Notes under the pieces: model-generated | Seen by the model: only the letters and a program-made list of their open reading frames with translations | Databases searched by the model: none | What the model was told of the DNA's origin: nothing | Made by a program: the position numbers and the translations under genes | DNA from: HGW-17 sp938004375 | Lineage (GTDB): Bacteria; Myxococcota_A; Polyangia; HGW-17 | Assembly: GCA_036802685.1 (NCBI GenBank) | Contig: DAIRVS010000002.1 | Span: 23,846-87,845 of the forward strand | Direction: 5' to 3' | Length of the DNA stretch: 64,000 bases | In this document: in pieces, positions 15,404 through 24,910 of the stretch | Numbering within the stretch: the first letter of the stretch is position 1 | Layout of the letters: every line of letters begins with the position of its first letter

Positions 15404-17977
15404 TCACCGGCCCGTGGAGGGCGGTTCGACCGAAATCTCCGCGTAGGTGGCGGCGGGCACCGTGACGGGCTGGTTCCATTTCTTCTTCTTCCAGCGGGCC
15501 TCGACCTGCAGGACCGTGCCCGGCTCGAGCCCGGGGATCAGAAGTGGCAGCGGGATCCACTCCTCGACGGTATTCCCCTGGCTCCCGGGCTGGTTCACGC
15601 GGACCTCGACTCCGGTCTGGGTGGAGACGAGCTTGAGCTCGGCCAGCAGCGTCTCCATCTTGACCACGATGGTCTCGGTCTTCACCGTGGAGGGCTGCAG
15701 CGTGCGCTTCCATTTCTGCTTGCGCGGGGCCTCGACGCGGATCTCGTGGGAGTCCCCGTCTTCGGGGAAGCGGAAGGTGACCGGCAGGGAACCCAGGGGC
15801 GCGTCGTCGAGGTAGACCTTCGCGTCGGCGACGTCGCCCTGGAGGGTGATCATGGCGGGCCCTGTCTTGTGCGACCGGGGCCAGAACACGAAGGCGGCCG
15901 CCACGAGCAGCAAGAGCAGGCCGGCCACCGGAAAGCCGATGCGGATGGCGGGGTGGGCGAACCAGGTGCCCCCCAGATCGACGCCCGCGCGCCGGTCGGC
16001 GGGCTCCGACGGCAGGTAGTGCGTCTCGTCGTCGAACCCGTCGAACTCCAGAGGCGGCACCGGCGCCGTGCGCTCCATGAGGCCCGGATCGAGCCCCGGA
16101 GGCACGGCCGCGTTGGCGCCGGTCGGGCGCCGGCCCGGTGGCGGACCCGGCGGGGTCAGCGTCTGCCGGATCCCCGGTGGCGGACCAGGCGGGGTCAGCG
16201 TCTGCCGGATCCCCGGTGGATGACCCGATGGCGGGCCTGGCGGACGGCCCGGTGGGGGGCCCGGCGGGGTCAGCGTCTGCCGGATCCCCGGTGGATGACC
16301 CGATGGCGGGCCTGGTGACGGACCTGATGGCGGGCCCGGCGGACGGCCCGGCGGGGTCAGCGTCTGCCGGATCCCCGGTGGCGGGCCTGGTGACGGACCT
16401 GATGGCGGGCCCGGCGGGCGACCCGGAGGCGGACCCGGGAGCGGCAGCGCCGGCCCCAACGCCGGCCCCGAATCCGCCTCCGGCAGCGCCGGCCCCAGTG
16501 CCGGCTTCCAGCCCTGCTTCGTCTCGTCCTCGGACGGAGGATCCTTGGCGACATTCCGGAAGCCCGGCACGGTCTCGGGGAGCTCGGGCGGTTTCTGGGA
16601 GACCATAGGTCTCTCCTGAACCGCCGGGACCGGGGAGAGGGACTCGAACCAGTCTCCGGGCGCCGGCGGGGCGGGGCTAGCCGGGGCCGCTGGTGCCGCG
16701 GCAGACGCGGCAGGGACACCGGGGAGCGACTCGTCGAACCAGTCCTTCACGGGGGCGGCAGGCCCTGCGGGCACGGCCGGCGCGGGGGCTGGACCCTGGG
16801 GCGGGCGGGCGATCACCGGACGGGCGGCCACGGCCCGGGCGACATCGGCCGCCGAGAGCCCGGCCGAGGCGGGGAGGGTGGGCGCCCGGGGATTGACTAC
16901 CTTTTCGAATTTTGGCTCGTTTCGCACCGCGGTGGGGATATCTTCGGAGTCCCCCAGGTCCTCGGCGCTGGGCAGTTCCAGGGAACCCAGGTTGAACGAG
17001 CGCACGGCCACCGGCTTCTCGGGGGAGCTCTGCACCGGCAGGGTGGAGTCGATGCGCGTGGCCCCAAAGTGGAACTCCATGAAGTCCACCAGCTCGGCGC
17101 GGCCACCATGCAACCCGGGCACCACGGCCGGGAGGGCGGAAAGCTCGGTGAGCATTTCCCGGGCGCCGGCCGGGCGCCGGCCGGGCTCGTACTCGCAGGC
17201 CTTCTGGATCACCGTGACCAGCTCGGGGGGCAGCTCGCGGGCCACCCGGGCCAACGGCACGTCCCGGCGGTCCCGGATCTGCTGCAGGATCTCGACCTCG
17301 TGGGTGCCCTCGTAGCGATGACGGCCGGAGCACAACTCGTAGAACACGGTGCCCAATGCGAACAGGTCGCTACGCGCATCGACACGGCCGCCGGTGATCT
17401 GCTCCGGAGACAGGTATGGCACCTTGCCGGTGAGGTTCCCCGAGCCCGTCACGTCAAGGGCGCGCTTGGCCAACCCGAAGTCGAGGAGCTTCACGTCGCC
17501 GCTCATGGAGCACATGATGTTGGTGGGAGACAGGTCGCGGTGGATCAGGTGATAGGGCCGGCCCTTGGAGTCCTTCAATTCATGCATGTGCACCAGGGCG
17601 CGCAGCACCTGCTCGAGGAGATAGAACACCATCGACGGCGCCAGGGGCGTGCCCTCGTGGGCCACGTGGTACAGGGCCTTGAGATCCTGCCCCTGGATGT
17701 ACTCCAGCACCAGGTACGGCTCCTTCGCCTCGGTGAGCCCGGCATCCACCACCTGCACGATGTTGGCGTGGTAGAGGGCGGCCAGAAGACGCGCCTCCCG
17801 CTGGATGATCGAGGCGAGCTTCTCGTTGCTGGCAAACTGGGGAAGCAGCTTCTTGATGACCACATGGCGGTCCAGCAGGCCCTTCCCCTGGTCCTCACGG
17901 GCCAGGAAAATCTCGGAGATGCCTCCGATGGCGATGCGCTTGACGATGCCGTACTTGTCGAACTTGCGATAGGTCAT
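15404..17977 (-). CDS. Membrane Ser/Thr kinase with Pro-rich linker and periplasmic PEGA domain
   Basis: 857 residues. The kinase domain spans about 8-275, with Lys42 in VVIKK, HRDLSPTN at 146-153 (S instead of K after HRDL, a variant common in myxobacterial kinases), DFG at 166-168 and SPEQ. A 350-residue Pro/Ala-rich cytoplasmic linker follows, containing four IRQTLTPPG repeats. A transmembrane helix precedes a ~150-residue periplasmic part that begins with a PEGA-type beta domain (ITLQGDVADAKVYLDDAPLG). PEGA domains often bind cell wall or surface polymers. The start at 17975-17977 fits the kinase N-terminus; an in-frame ATG nine codons earlier lacks support. Confidence 0.9.
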   Translation of the reverse strand: MTYRKFDKYGIVKRIAIGGISEIFLAREDQGKGLLDRHVVIKKLLPQFASNEKLASIIQREARLLAALYHANIVQVVDAGLTEAKEPYLVLEYIQGQDLKALYHVAHEGTPLAPSMVFYLLEQVLRALVHMHELKDSKGRPYHLIHRDLSPTNIMCSMSGDVKLLDFGLAKRALDVTGSGNLTGKVPYLSPEQITGGRVDARSDLFALGTVFYELCSGRHRYEGTHEVEILQQIRDRRDVPLARVARELPPELVTVIQKACEYEPGRRPAGAREMLTELSALPAVVPGLHGGRAELVDFMEFHFGATRIDSTLPVQSSPEKPVAVRSFNLGSLELPSAEDLGDSEDIPTAVRNEPKFEKVVNPRAPTLPASAGLSAADVARAVAARPVIARPPQGPAPAPAVPAGPAAPVKDWFDESLPGVPAASAAAPAAPASPAPPAPGDWFESLSPVPAVQERPMVSQKPPELPETVPGFRNVAKDPPSEDETKQGWKPALGPALPEADSGPALGPALPLPGPPPGRPPGPPSGPSPGPPPGIRQTLTPPGRPPGPPSGPSPGPPSGHPPGIRQTLTPPGPPPGRPPGPPSGHPPGIRQTLTPPGPPPGIRQTLTPPGPPPGRRPTGANAAVPPGLDPGLMERTAPVPPLEFDGFDDETHYLPSEPADRRAGVDLGGTWFAHPAIRIGFPVAGLLLLLVAAAFVFWPRSHKTGPAMITLQGDVADAKVYLDDAPLGSLPVTFRFPEDGDSHEIRVEAPRKQKWKRTLQPSTVKTETIVVKMETLLAELKLVSTQTGVEVRVNQPGSQGNTVEEWIPLPLLIPGLEPGTVLQVEARWKKKKWNQPVTVPAATYAEISVEPPSTGR
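16152..16381. repeat. Dispersed 29-bp repeats encoding the kinase Pro-rich linker
   Basis: Four near-identical 29-bp copies containing GTCAGCGTCTGCCGGATCC lie at 16152-16180, 16191-16219, 16266-16294 and 16353-16381, separated by shorter GGCGGACC-type repeats. They encode the PPGIRQTLTPPG units of the kinase linker. They remain in frame and probably expand or contract by recombination or slippage. The spacing is irregular and there is no array structure, so this is not a CRISPR. Confidence 0.9.
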
Positions 17978-18094
17978 GTTCCCCGGTCCAAACCGAAGAA
18001 ACATAGTACGCCGTGGCGCGGGTCCGGATCAACCCATATTTATGGGTGACGCCGATTCTCGCGCGTGGTCTTGACCCGTGCTACAACCCGGGCC

Positions 18095-19204
18095 ATGTGG
18101 AACCGCGGACTTCCTGGACCCCTGAGCACCGTATTCGAGCGCCACGCGGAGGGCTTCCCCGCTGTCGCAGCGGGTGTGTTCACGCCTGACCAGGTGTGGT
18201 GGGAGGCCCGCGGCATCGCCTTCCGAGGTCCCGGTGCCGCCGACGGCGTCGGCGAGCCCGTCCCCATGGACGCCGCCTCTGTCTTCGACCTGGCCTCGCT
18301 GACCAAGGCCCTGGCCACGGCCCCCGCCGTGTTTGCCCTGGCCACCGAGGGCCTCCTCCGGCTCGACGACCCCCCCGTCCACGCCCTGCCCTGGGCCGAC
18401 GGTCCCCTGAGGGAACACCTGGAGTCGGTGCCCCTGTGGCGCCTCCTGAACCACTCCGCCGGCCTGGCGGCCTATGCGCCGTTCTTCCAGACCTGCGACA
18501 ACCGGGAAGCCCTGCTGCTTGCCCTCGGACGCGTGCCCCCCGAACGCGCACCGGGCGCCGGCTTCCTGTACAGCGACCTGGGATACATCCTGCTGGGCCA
18601 CCACCTCACCTGCACCCTGGGCGAAGACTGGACCTCCTGGGCGGCTCGGACCTTCTACGCGCCCCTGGGTTTGGACTTCTCGTTCTGGGGGAGGCCGCCC
18701 GGAACACCGGACCCCGGCGCCACGTCCGATGTGGCCGCCATGGCGTGCAACCGGGAGCCGTCGGGCGCGTTCGGCGGCCGCGTCCATGACGAGAATGCCC
18801 GCGTCCTGGGGTCCTGGTGCGGTCACGCCGGCCTGTTCGGATCCCTGTCCGCGGTCATCGGCTGGCTGCAGGCCCTCTACGCCATGCGGAACGGCCGCCC
18901 TGGCGGTCCCCTGCCGCCGGAGGCCGTGCGACGGATGTGGACGCCCATGACGCCCGGAGACGCCTTCACGCCGGGTTGGGACCGCCCCGCTCCCGTCGGG
19001 TTCACCACCGCCGGGGACACCGCTGACCGGGAGGCGACCGTGGGCCATCTGGGCTTCTCGGGCACCGCCTGCTGGCTGCACCCACCCACCGGTCGCGGCG
19101 GCGTGCTGCTCACCAACCGCGTCTCCCTGGGGCGGCATGCCCGCATGGACGAGTTGCGCGCCTTCCGGTCCGAGTTCTTCGCGGAGACGTGGAGAACGAT
19201 CTGA
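18095..19204 (+). CDS. Serine hydrolase of the beta-lactamase / class C PBP family
   Basis: A 369-residue protein with the class C beta-lactamase fold motifs. SLTK holds the nucleophilic serine, YSDLGY is the Tyr-x-Asn-like second motif with Asp in place of Asn, and GHLGFSG sits at the third motif position. There is no signal peptide, so it is probably cytoplasmic; an esterase or peptidase role is more likely than antibiotic resistance. ATG 18095 is preferred over GTG 18065; neither has a Shine-Dalgarno. It lies downstream of and convergent with murF, ten bases away. Confidence 0.88.
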   Translation: MWNRGLPGPLSTVFERHAEGFPAVAAGVFTPDQVWWEARGIAFRGPGAADGVGEPVPMDAASVFDLASLTKALATAPAVFALATEGLLRLDDPPVHALPWADGPLREHLESVPLWRLLNHSAGLAAYAPFFQTCDNREALLLALGRVPPERAPGAGFLYSDLGYILLGHHLTCTLGEDWTSWAARTFYAPLGLDFSFWGRPPGTPDPGATSDVAAMACNREPSGAFGGRVHDENARVLGSWCGHAGLFGSLSAVIGWLQALYAMRNGRPGGPLPPEAVRRMWTPMTPGDAFTPGWDRPAPVGFTTAGDTADREATVGHLGFSGTACWLHPPTGRGGVLLTNRVSLGRHARMDELRAFRSEFFAETWRTI

Positions 19205-19213
19205 CAGCCGTTG

Positions 19214-20626
19214 TCAGGTGCAGGCGCAGGAGGTGAGCTCGTGGAGCCGCTCGACGAAGCGCGAGAGCCCCACACCGTGGGAGGCCTTCACCAGCACCCA
19301 ATCGCCGTGGGCCAGCCGAGGCAGGAGCCCGTCGGCCGCCTCCTCGGGGGTGGCGCAGGCGGTGAACCGGTCCGGACGCCCGAGACCCCGGGCGAAGTCG
19401 TCAGCGTGGGCCCCCACATAGAAGACCGACTCCGGAGAGAGGGCGGCGGCCGCGGCTCCGACGTCCTGGTGGAGCCGCCCGGCGGTCTCCCCGAGCTCGA
19501 GCATGTCCCCGAGCACCAGATGCACCGCGCCGGTGCGGACCTGGGCGAGCCAGCCGAACACCGCGGTCATCGACCCCGGGCTCGCGTTGTAGCAGTCGTC
19601 GAACACGGTGACGCCCGAGATGCGGAGCAGGCGGGAGCGGGCGCCGGGCAGGCGCGCGTCCTCGAGGCCGAGGATGGCCGGCTCCAGCGGTTCCCCCAGC
19701 GCGAACACCGCAGCCAGGGCGGCCAGGGCGTTGTGGGCCTGGTGGGCGCCGGGCACGGGGATCCTGGCCTCGAGCTCCCCCGCCGGGTACGAGAAGCGCA
19801 GGACGCTGTGATCGGACGCCTGGGTGAGCGACACCACGCGGAAGTCGGCCGCCGGACCTGCCCCGAAGGTGAGCACCCGCAGGCCGCGCGCGCGGCCCAG
19901 TTCCTGCAGCCGGGGCTCCGTGTCCGGGACGACCCACGCCCGTTTCACGTGGGCGGCCAGCTCGCCCTTGGCGCGCCGCACGCCGTCGAGGTCCCCCACC
20001 CCCTCCAGGTGCGCGGGGAAGATCGAGGTCACGATGCCCACCTCGGGCTTCACCACGGACGCCAGGGCGTCGATCTCGCCGAAGGCGTTCATGCCCATCT
20101 CTAACACGCCGAAGCGCTCGTCCCCGTCGAAGCGGGCCAACGTCAAGGGCAGCCCCAGATCATTGTTGGCGTTGCCCCGGGTCGCCGTGGTCTTGCCCAG
20201 AAAGCCCAACGCGGCGGCGGCCAGCTCCTTGGTCGAGGTCTTCCCGCAGGACCCGGTGACGCCCACCAGGCGCACGCGATCCAGGTCCTCCCGAACCATG
20301 CGGCCGGCCTCCCACAGCGCCCGTTTCGCGCTCTCCACGAGCAGGCACGGGCCGGGCATGGGCTCGCCGGGTTCGCGCTCCACCACCGCGGCGCTGGCGC
20401 CCCGCTCGAAGGCCGCGCCCACGAACCGATGTCCGTCCGTGCGCTCCCCGGGCAGCGCGAAGAACAGCGCTCCCGGTGTCACCTCGCGGGAATCGATGGC
20501 CAGTCGGGTGAACGTCGCCGGCAGCGAATCTGGATGGTACTCACCATCCGCCGAGGCGTGCGACCGCTCCGGCATGATCCACTGCGCCCCCAGGCGCGAC
20601 GACAGATCCCACAGTCTGCGCGACAT
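19214..20626 (-). CDS. murF: UDP-N-acetylmuramoyl-tripeptide--D-Ala-D-Ala ligase MurF
   Basis: A 470-residue Mur ligase that adds D-Ala-D-Ala to the UDP-MurNAc-tripeptide in peptidoglycan synthesis. Visible features are the N-terminal domain (AIDSREVTPGALFFALPG), the ATP loop GVTGSCGKTSTKE, the family motif RGNANNDLGLPLTL and DDCYNASPGSM in the C-terminal half. The start has GGAGGG upstream, lying in the last codons of murE, and only three bases separate the genes. It is the last gene of the rsmH-ftsL-ftsI-murE-murF run; mraY does not follow. Confidence 0.97.
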   Translation of the reverse strand: MSRRLWDLSSRLGAQWIMPERSHASADGEYHPDSLPATFTRLAIDSREVTPGALFFALPGERTDGHRFVGAAFERGASAAVVEREPGEPMPGPCLLVESAKRALWEAGRMVREDLDRVRLVGVTGSCGKTSTKELAAAALGFLGKTTATRGNANNDLGLPLTLARFDGDERFGVLEMGMNAFGEIDALASVVKPEVGIVTSIFPAHLEGVGDLDGVRRAKGELAAHVKRAWVVPDTEPRLQELGRARGLRVLTFGAGPAADFRVVSLTQASDHSVLRFSYPAGELEARIPVPGAHQAHNALAALAAVFALGEPLEPAILGLEDARLPGARSRLLRISGVTVFDDCYNASPGSMTAVFGWLAQVRTGAVHLVLGDMLELGETAGRLHQDVGAAAAALSPESVFYVGAHADDFARGLGRPDRFTACATPEEAADGLLPRLAHGDWVLVKASHGVGLSRFVERLHELTSCACT

Positions 20627-20629
20627 CTC

Positions 20630-22162
20630 TCAACCCTCCGTACCCGCGATCGTCCGCGCCCGGAGTGCGGCGAGAGCGTGCTCCTGGTCGTCGAAGTGGT
20701 GCTTCACGGTCCCGATGATCTGGTAGTCCTCGTGGCCCTTCCCGGCGATGAGCACGGTGTCGCCTGGGGCGGCCGCCGCGATGGCCAGGGCGATGGCCCG
20801 GGCCCGGTCCGGCTCCACGAGGATACCGCGACCGGCGACGACGAGGGCGTCGGCGGTCAGGCGCCGATCTCCCATGCCCGCCAGGATCATGTCGATGATG
20901 GCGCCGGGCTCCTCGGTGCGGGGGTTGTCCGAGGTGACGATGGCGAGGTCAGAACCCGCCTCCACCGACCGGCCCATGAGCGGCCGCTTGGTGCGGTCCC
21001 GATCGCCGCCGCACCCGAACACGGTGATCAGCCGGCCGCGCGTCAGGGGACGCAGCGCCGCCTGGGCACGGTCGAGGGCGTCCGGCGTGTGCGCGTAGTC
21101 CACGAACACCGGGATCTCCCCTCCGGGCACGCGGGCGAGCCGGCCGGGGACCGTGACCCCAGCCAGGGCCTCGGCCGCCGCCGCCAGCGGGAGTTCGAGG
21201 GCGTGAACGACTGCAATCGCGGCGAGCAGGTTCTGAACGTTGTGCGCGCCAATCATCGGCGAGCGCACGGGGACGGAGGCGTCGGGGACCCGTGCGGTGA
21301 AGCGCAGGCCGTCGATGGTGTGCTCGAGCCCCTCGGCCCAGACCTCCACGTCCGGACCGGGGGAAGTCTCGTACCCCAGCACGGGGAGCTTCGGATGAAT
21401 GATCTCCCGGAGGTGGGGGTTCCCGGCCCACGCCGCGATCCTGGCTCCCTGCGCCAGGTGCTCGGAGAAGAGCAGGCTCTTGGCCGCCGCGTAGTCCTCC
21501 ATGGTGCCGTGGAAGTCCAGGTGATCCTGGGTGAGGTTGGTGAGCACGGCCGCGGCGAAGCGGACCCCGTGGACCCGCTTCTGCGCCAACGCGTGGGAGG
21601 AGACCTCCATGAGCACGGTGTCCACGCCGGCGACACGCATGCGGGCGAGCAGGGGATAGAGGAGCTCAGGATCCGGGCTGGTGAAGTTCGACGGCTCGAC
21701 GACCTCCCTGTACCGGTAGGCGATGGTCCCGATGAGCCCCGGCGTGAAGCCCAGACGGGCGAACACGTGGTACAGCAGGGTGGTGGTGGTGGTCTTGCCG
21801 TTGGTCCCGGTGACCCCCAGGAAAGTGAGGCCGCGCTCGGGGTGACCGCAGAAGGCGGAGACCAGCGGCGCCCAATACGTGCGCGGTTCGGGCACGACCA
21901 CCTGCGCCAGCCCGGCGCCGGGGATCGGACGCTCCACCACCGCCACGGCGGCCCCAAGCCGGGCGGCCAGCGACACGTAGTCGTGCCCGTCCGAGGCGGT
22001 GCCGCGCAGGGCCAGGAAGACCGACCCCGGACCCACCTTGCGCGAGTCCGCGGTCACACCACCGACCGGAAGCTCCCGCAGCCGCTCCACCTGATCAGCC
22101 GTGAGCCCCGTCAGGGGCAGACCGTTGCCCTCGAGAAAATCGATGACGTTCTTGTCTTGCAT
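20630..22162 (-). CDS. murE: UDP-MurNAc-L-Ala-D-Glu:meso-diaminopimelate ligase MurE
   Basis: 510 residues, the usual length. The ATP loop is GVTGTNGKTTTTTLL, the central motif LMEVSSHAL, and the substrate-selecting motif is DNPR in TSDNPRTEEP, which in characterised MurE enzymes marks meso-diaminopimelate rather than lysine as the third amino acid. ATG 22160-22162 begins one base after the ftsI stop (TGACATG), so the pair is probably translationally coupled. An open frame extends 39 codons upstream inside ftsI and is not part of the protein. Confidence 0.97.
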   Translation of the reverse strand: MQDKNVIDFLEGNGLPLTGLTADQVERLRELPVGGVTADSRKVGPGSVFLALRGTASDGHDYVSLAARLGAAVAVVERPIPGAGLAQVVVPEPRTYWAPLVSAFCGHPERGLTFLGVTGTNGKTTTTTLLYHVFARLGFTPGLIGTIAYRYREVVEPSNFTSPDPELLYPLLARMRVAGVDTVLMEVSSHALAQKRVHGVRFAAAVLTNLTQDHLDFHGTMEDYAAAKSLLFSEHLAQGARIAAWAGNPHLREIIHPKLPVLGYETSPGPDVEVWAEGLEHTIDGLRFTARVPDASVPVRSPMIGAHNVQNLLAAIAVVHALELPLAAAAEALAGVTVPGRLARVPGGEIPVFVDYAHTPDALDRAQAALRPLTRGRLITVFGCGGDRDRTKRPLMGRSVEAGSDLAIVTSDNPRTEEPGAIIDMILAGMGDRRLTADALVVAGRGILVEPDRARAIALAIAAAAPGDTVLIAGKGHEDYQIIGTVKHHFDDQEHALAALRARTIAGTEG

Positions 22163-22163
22163 G

Positions 22164-24389
22164 TCATTCCTGTTCCGGGCTCTCCAGCGGGGGCGCGGGC
22201 GGCTCCGCTGGTGCCAGCACCAGCCGGCAGGCATGGATCGGCCCCCCCGGCTCGGGTTCCTGCGAGACGACCCGGCCATGGCCGGACACCTGGCAGTCGA
22301 GGTGATTTTCTCCCATCAACTCCAAAGCGCCCGCCAGGCTTTTACCGATGAAGTCCGGCATCGCGACCTTCTCCGGCACGGGCAGCGGGGGCAGGAAGGG
22401 ACCCCCGAGCTTTCTTTTCGGGGCGGTCGCGCCAGGCCGGCCCGCCACCTGAGCCGTGGCCTCGAGATCGGGCACCACGCCCAACCGGTACATCACCATG
22501 CGGGCGACCTCGGCGAACAGGGGGGCCGCGACATACCCCGCGTCCTTGCGCAGAACATCATCGATGCTCTTGTCGTTGGCGGTCTCCGGGTCGCCCTCGG
22601 GCTCGTCGAGCATGACCGCGATGACCACCTTCGGATCTTGGGCGGGCACCAGCCCTACGAACGTGACGCGGTTGTGCGCCTCGCTGTAGCCGCCCTTCTC
22701 GCCCCGGCCGACCTTCTCGGCCGTCCCCGTCTTGCCGGCGACGGTGTAGCCGAAGCGGGACAGGTCGGCCTTGGTGCCCGTGCCGGCGGTGACGACCTTG
22801 CGCATCATGCGCAGAACCTCGGCCACCACCGGCTGGTTGCGCACCACCCTGCGACGAGGGACCGGCCGGCCGCAAGCCGCAGGAGAGAAGCAGGCGATGC
22901 GCTCGCCGCGATCGTCCACCACGAAGCGCACGACGTGCGGACGCACCATCTGTCCCTCGTTGGCGAACAGGGAGTAGGCCTGGGCGAGTTGGAGCAGGGT
23001 CAGGGAGAAGCCGTGGCCGTAGGAGTGGGTGGCCAGGTAGACCTTGTTGGTCCAGAACTTCAGGGGAGGCAGGATGCCGGCCGCCTCCGAGGGCAGCTCC
23101 ACACCCGTGGGCTGGCCGAACCCGAGCTTGACGAACAGGTCGTACAGCGCTCGTTCCCCCATCAGTTCCGCCACCTTGGCGATGCCCCGGTTGGAGCTCC
23201 GCGCGATGATGTCGGCGGGCTTGATCGTCGCCTGGGCCAGGCTGATGTGATCCTTGGGCGTCCAGGGGGGCTTGTCCCGGAAGACGACCTTGAAGTCCAG
23301 CGGGACGTCGCTGTCCGCCGAGACGCGCGCCAGATCCATGGCGCCGACCATGGTCAGCGGCTTGACCACCGAGCCCAGCTCGTAGGCGTCGACCACCGCG
23401 CGGTTGCGGAAGTGATCCACGGGCACCCCGGCGCGGTTGGACAGATCCGCCAGGGGGGCGTTGGCCATGGCCAGGATCTCGCCGGTCTTCGCGTCCATCA
23501 CGAGCACGGCGCCGTTCTTGGCCCGGTAGCGCGCCAACCCCTCCTCGAGGAGGCGCTCGGTGTCCTTCTGCACCCGGCTGTCCAGGGTGAGCACGACGTG
23601 GTTGGCTCCCCCCATCTCGATGTCGGGCAGGCCGTTGATCAGCAGCATCCCCGAGCGCGCGTCCTTCTGCACGCGCACCAGGGCCGGGGAGCCGGCCAGG
23701 TCGATGTCGAACTTCTTCTCGATGCCCTCCACGCCATGGCCGTCGACGCCGGTGAACCCCAGGATCTGGGCCGCCAGGCTACGCGCGGGGTAATGGCGGG
23801 CGTCCTCGGGGGTGAACCACAGCACGGAGCCCGGCAAGTCCAGCGCCTCGAGGCTGGCCTGCTCCTCCGGGCTGATGTGTCGCTTGAGGTACAGGTGCCG
23901 CTTTCCGCGCAGCACGTGCTCGAACACGCGCTCCCGCATGACGTACGGGTCCTCGTGGAGGGCGGCCGCCGCCTCGGAGGAAAAATCGATCAGTTGCTGG
24001 TGGAGCGCCGCCCGGATCTTCTCGTTCTCGAGGCCGTACTCGAGGTTGGTGATGCCCGGATCGATGCCGTGCAGAAAGCGCATCGCCAGTCGGACCGGAT
24101 CCACGATGGCGGAGGGCAGTTCCGTGGGCACGGCCAGGGGCAGGTGTCCACGGTCCAGGATGAAGCCGCGGGTCACCGGGATCTGCCGCTGGGTGAAACT
24201 CAGACTCTCGACGGTCTCACGATGCCGCTCCCCGCCGAGCACCTGGATGCGGAACGCCGAGAACATCAGGAAGCTCAACCCGGCCACCGGGAGCAGAAGC
24301 ACCAGCGCCAGGCGGGCGGGGGAGAGCGGGAGACGGGCACCCGTGGAGACGGCCCGGACCGCGGGGTGCACCGGACGCACGGCTACCAT
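22164..24389 (-). CDS. ftsI: Class B penicillin-binding protein FtsI (PBP3-like) with PASTA domain
   Basis: 741 residues. An N-terminal transmembrane helix (LALVLLLPVAGLSFLMFSAF) is followed by the dimerisation domain (TRGFILDRGHLPLA) and the transpeptidase. The active-site serine is in SVVK (LGSVVKPLTMVGAMD), the second motif is SSNRG and the third KTGTAEK. A single PASTA-like domain (VAMPDFIGKSLAGALELMGE) lies near the C-terminus, as in Gram-positive and some deltaproteobacterial division PBPs. It cross-links septal peptidoglycan. Its ATG overlaps the end of the ftsL-like gene by seven bases. Confidence 0.95.
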   Translation of the reverse strand: MVAVRPVHPAVRAVSTGARLPLSPARLALVLLLPVAGLSFLMFSAFRIQVLGGERHRETVESLSFTQRQIPVTRGFILDRGHLPLAVPTELPSAIVDPVRLAMRFLHGIDPGITNLEYGLENEKIRAALHQQLIDFSSEAAAALHEDPYVMRERVFEHVLRGKRHLYLKRHISPEEQASLEALDLPGSVLWFTPEDARHYPARSLAAQILGFTGVDGHGVEGIEKKFDIDLAGSPALVRVQKDARSGMLLINGLPDIEMGGANHVVLTLDSRVQKDTERLLEEGLARYRAKNGAVLVMDAKTGEILAMANAPLADLSNRAGVPVDHFRNRAVVDAYELGSVVKPLTMVGAMDLARVSADSDVPLDFKVVFRDKPPWTPKDHISLAQATIKPADIIARSSNRGIAKVAELMGERALYDLFVKLGFGQPTGVELPSEAAGILPPLKFWTNKVYLATHSYGHGFSLTLLQLAQAYSLFANEGQMVRPHVVRFVVDDRGERIACFSPAACGRPVPRRRVVRNQPVVAEVLRMMRKVVTAGTGTKADLSRFGYTVAGKTGTAEKVGRGEKGGYSEAHNRVTFVGLVPAQDPKVVIAVMLDEPEGDPETANDKSIDDVLRKDAGYVAAPLFAEVARMVMYRLGVVPDLEATAQVAGRPGATAPKRKLGGPFLPPLPVPEKVAMPDFIGKSLAGALELMGENHLDCQVSGHGRVVSQEPEPGGPIHACRLVLAPAEPPAPPLESPEQE

Positions 24390-24910
24390 GTCAGCCCTCC
24401 CGTGCGCACGGGGTTCGAACCGCCCGAAGCGGAGGCCTCGGGCTTCCTGATCGGCACGTAGGTGAGATCCTGGGGCGTGATCTCGCGCCAGCCCTGCCGG
24501 GTGAACTCCTCCAGGATCGGGCTGTTCGTGCGCAGAAAGGCGTACTCGAGCTCATAGATCGCGCGATGTTTGCTCATGCGTCGGAACAGACGCGTCTGGT
24601 GGGCCAGCTCGTAGGAAGCGGCCTTCTTTCGAGTCTTCATCACGAGGGTGAACATGGACAGGCCGACTGTGGCCGCGAGCAGGAACACGAGCAGGCCCAA
24701 CACCAGCTTCCGGCTCACCAGCCGACGCACCGCCTCCACGGGCAGGGCGGCCGAGAACGGCGCCGTCCGGTCCTCGGACTCCACGACCTCCTGGGTCAGG
24801 GGGGAGGAGACCTCCGCTGGCCCGGGCTCGGCAACCATGTCCGAGGCGGGTTCCAGCGGGCGGGAGAACGCCTCCAGGCCGAACAACTGATCCGTCACAT
24901 GCACTCTCAT
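24383..24910 (-). CDS. ftsL: FtsL-like division protein
   Basis: 175 residues. A long cytoplasmic N-terminus of about 75 residues precedes one membrane helix (KLVLGLLVFLLAATVGLSMF) and a heptad-rich periplasmic part (RLFRRMSKHRAIYELEYAFL). Single-pass topology and position between rsmH and ftsI support FtsL, which bridges the FtsQB and FtsWI division complexes; sequence conservation in this family is low. The N-terminus is longer than usual. ATG 24908-24910 overlaps the rsmH stop (ATGA). Confidence 0.82.
   Translation of the reverse strand: MRVHVTDQLFGLEAFSRPLEPASDMVAEPGPAEVSSPLTQEVVESEDRTAPFSAALPVEAVRRLVSRKLVLGLLVFLLAATVGLSMFTLVMKTRKKAASYELAHQTRLFRRMSKHRAIYELEYAFLRTNSPILEEFTRQGWREITPQDLTYVPIRKPEASASGGSNPVRTGGLTW

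Noticed and set aside
16130..16440. Regular repeats suggesting a CRISPR array
   Set aside because: Repeats are in frame within the kinase gene, spacing is irregular and spacers are themselves repeated Pro/Gly codons.
18095..19204. Antibiotic-resistance beta-lactamase
   Set aside because: There is no signal peptide, and the second motif is YSD rather than YxN. The family is dominated by esterases and peptidases.
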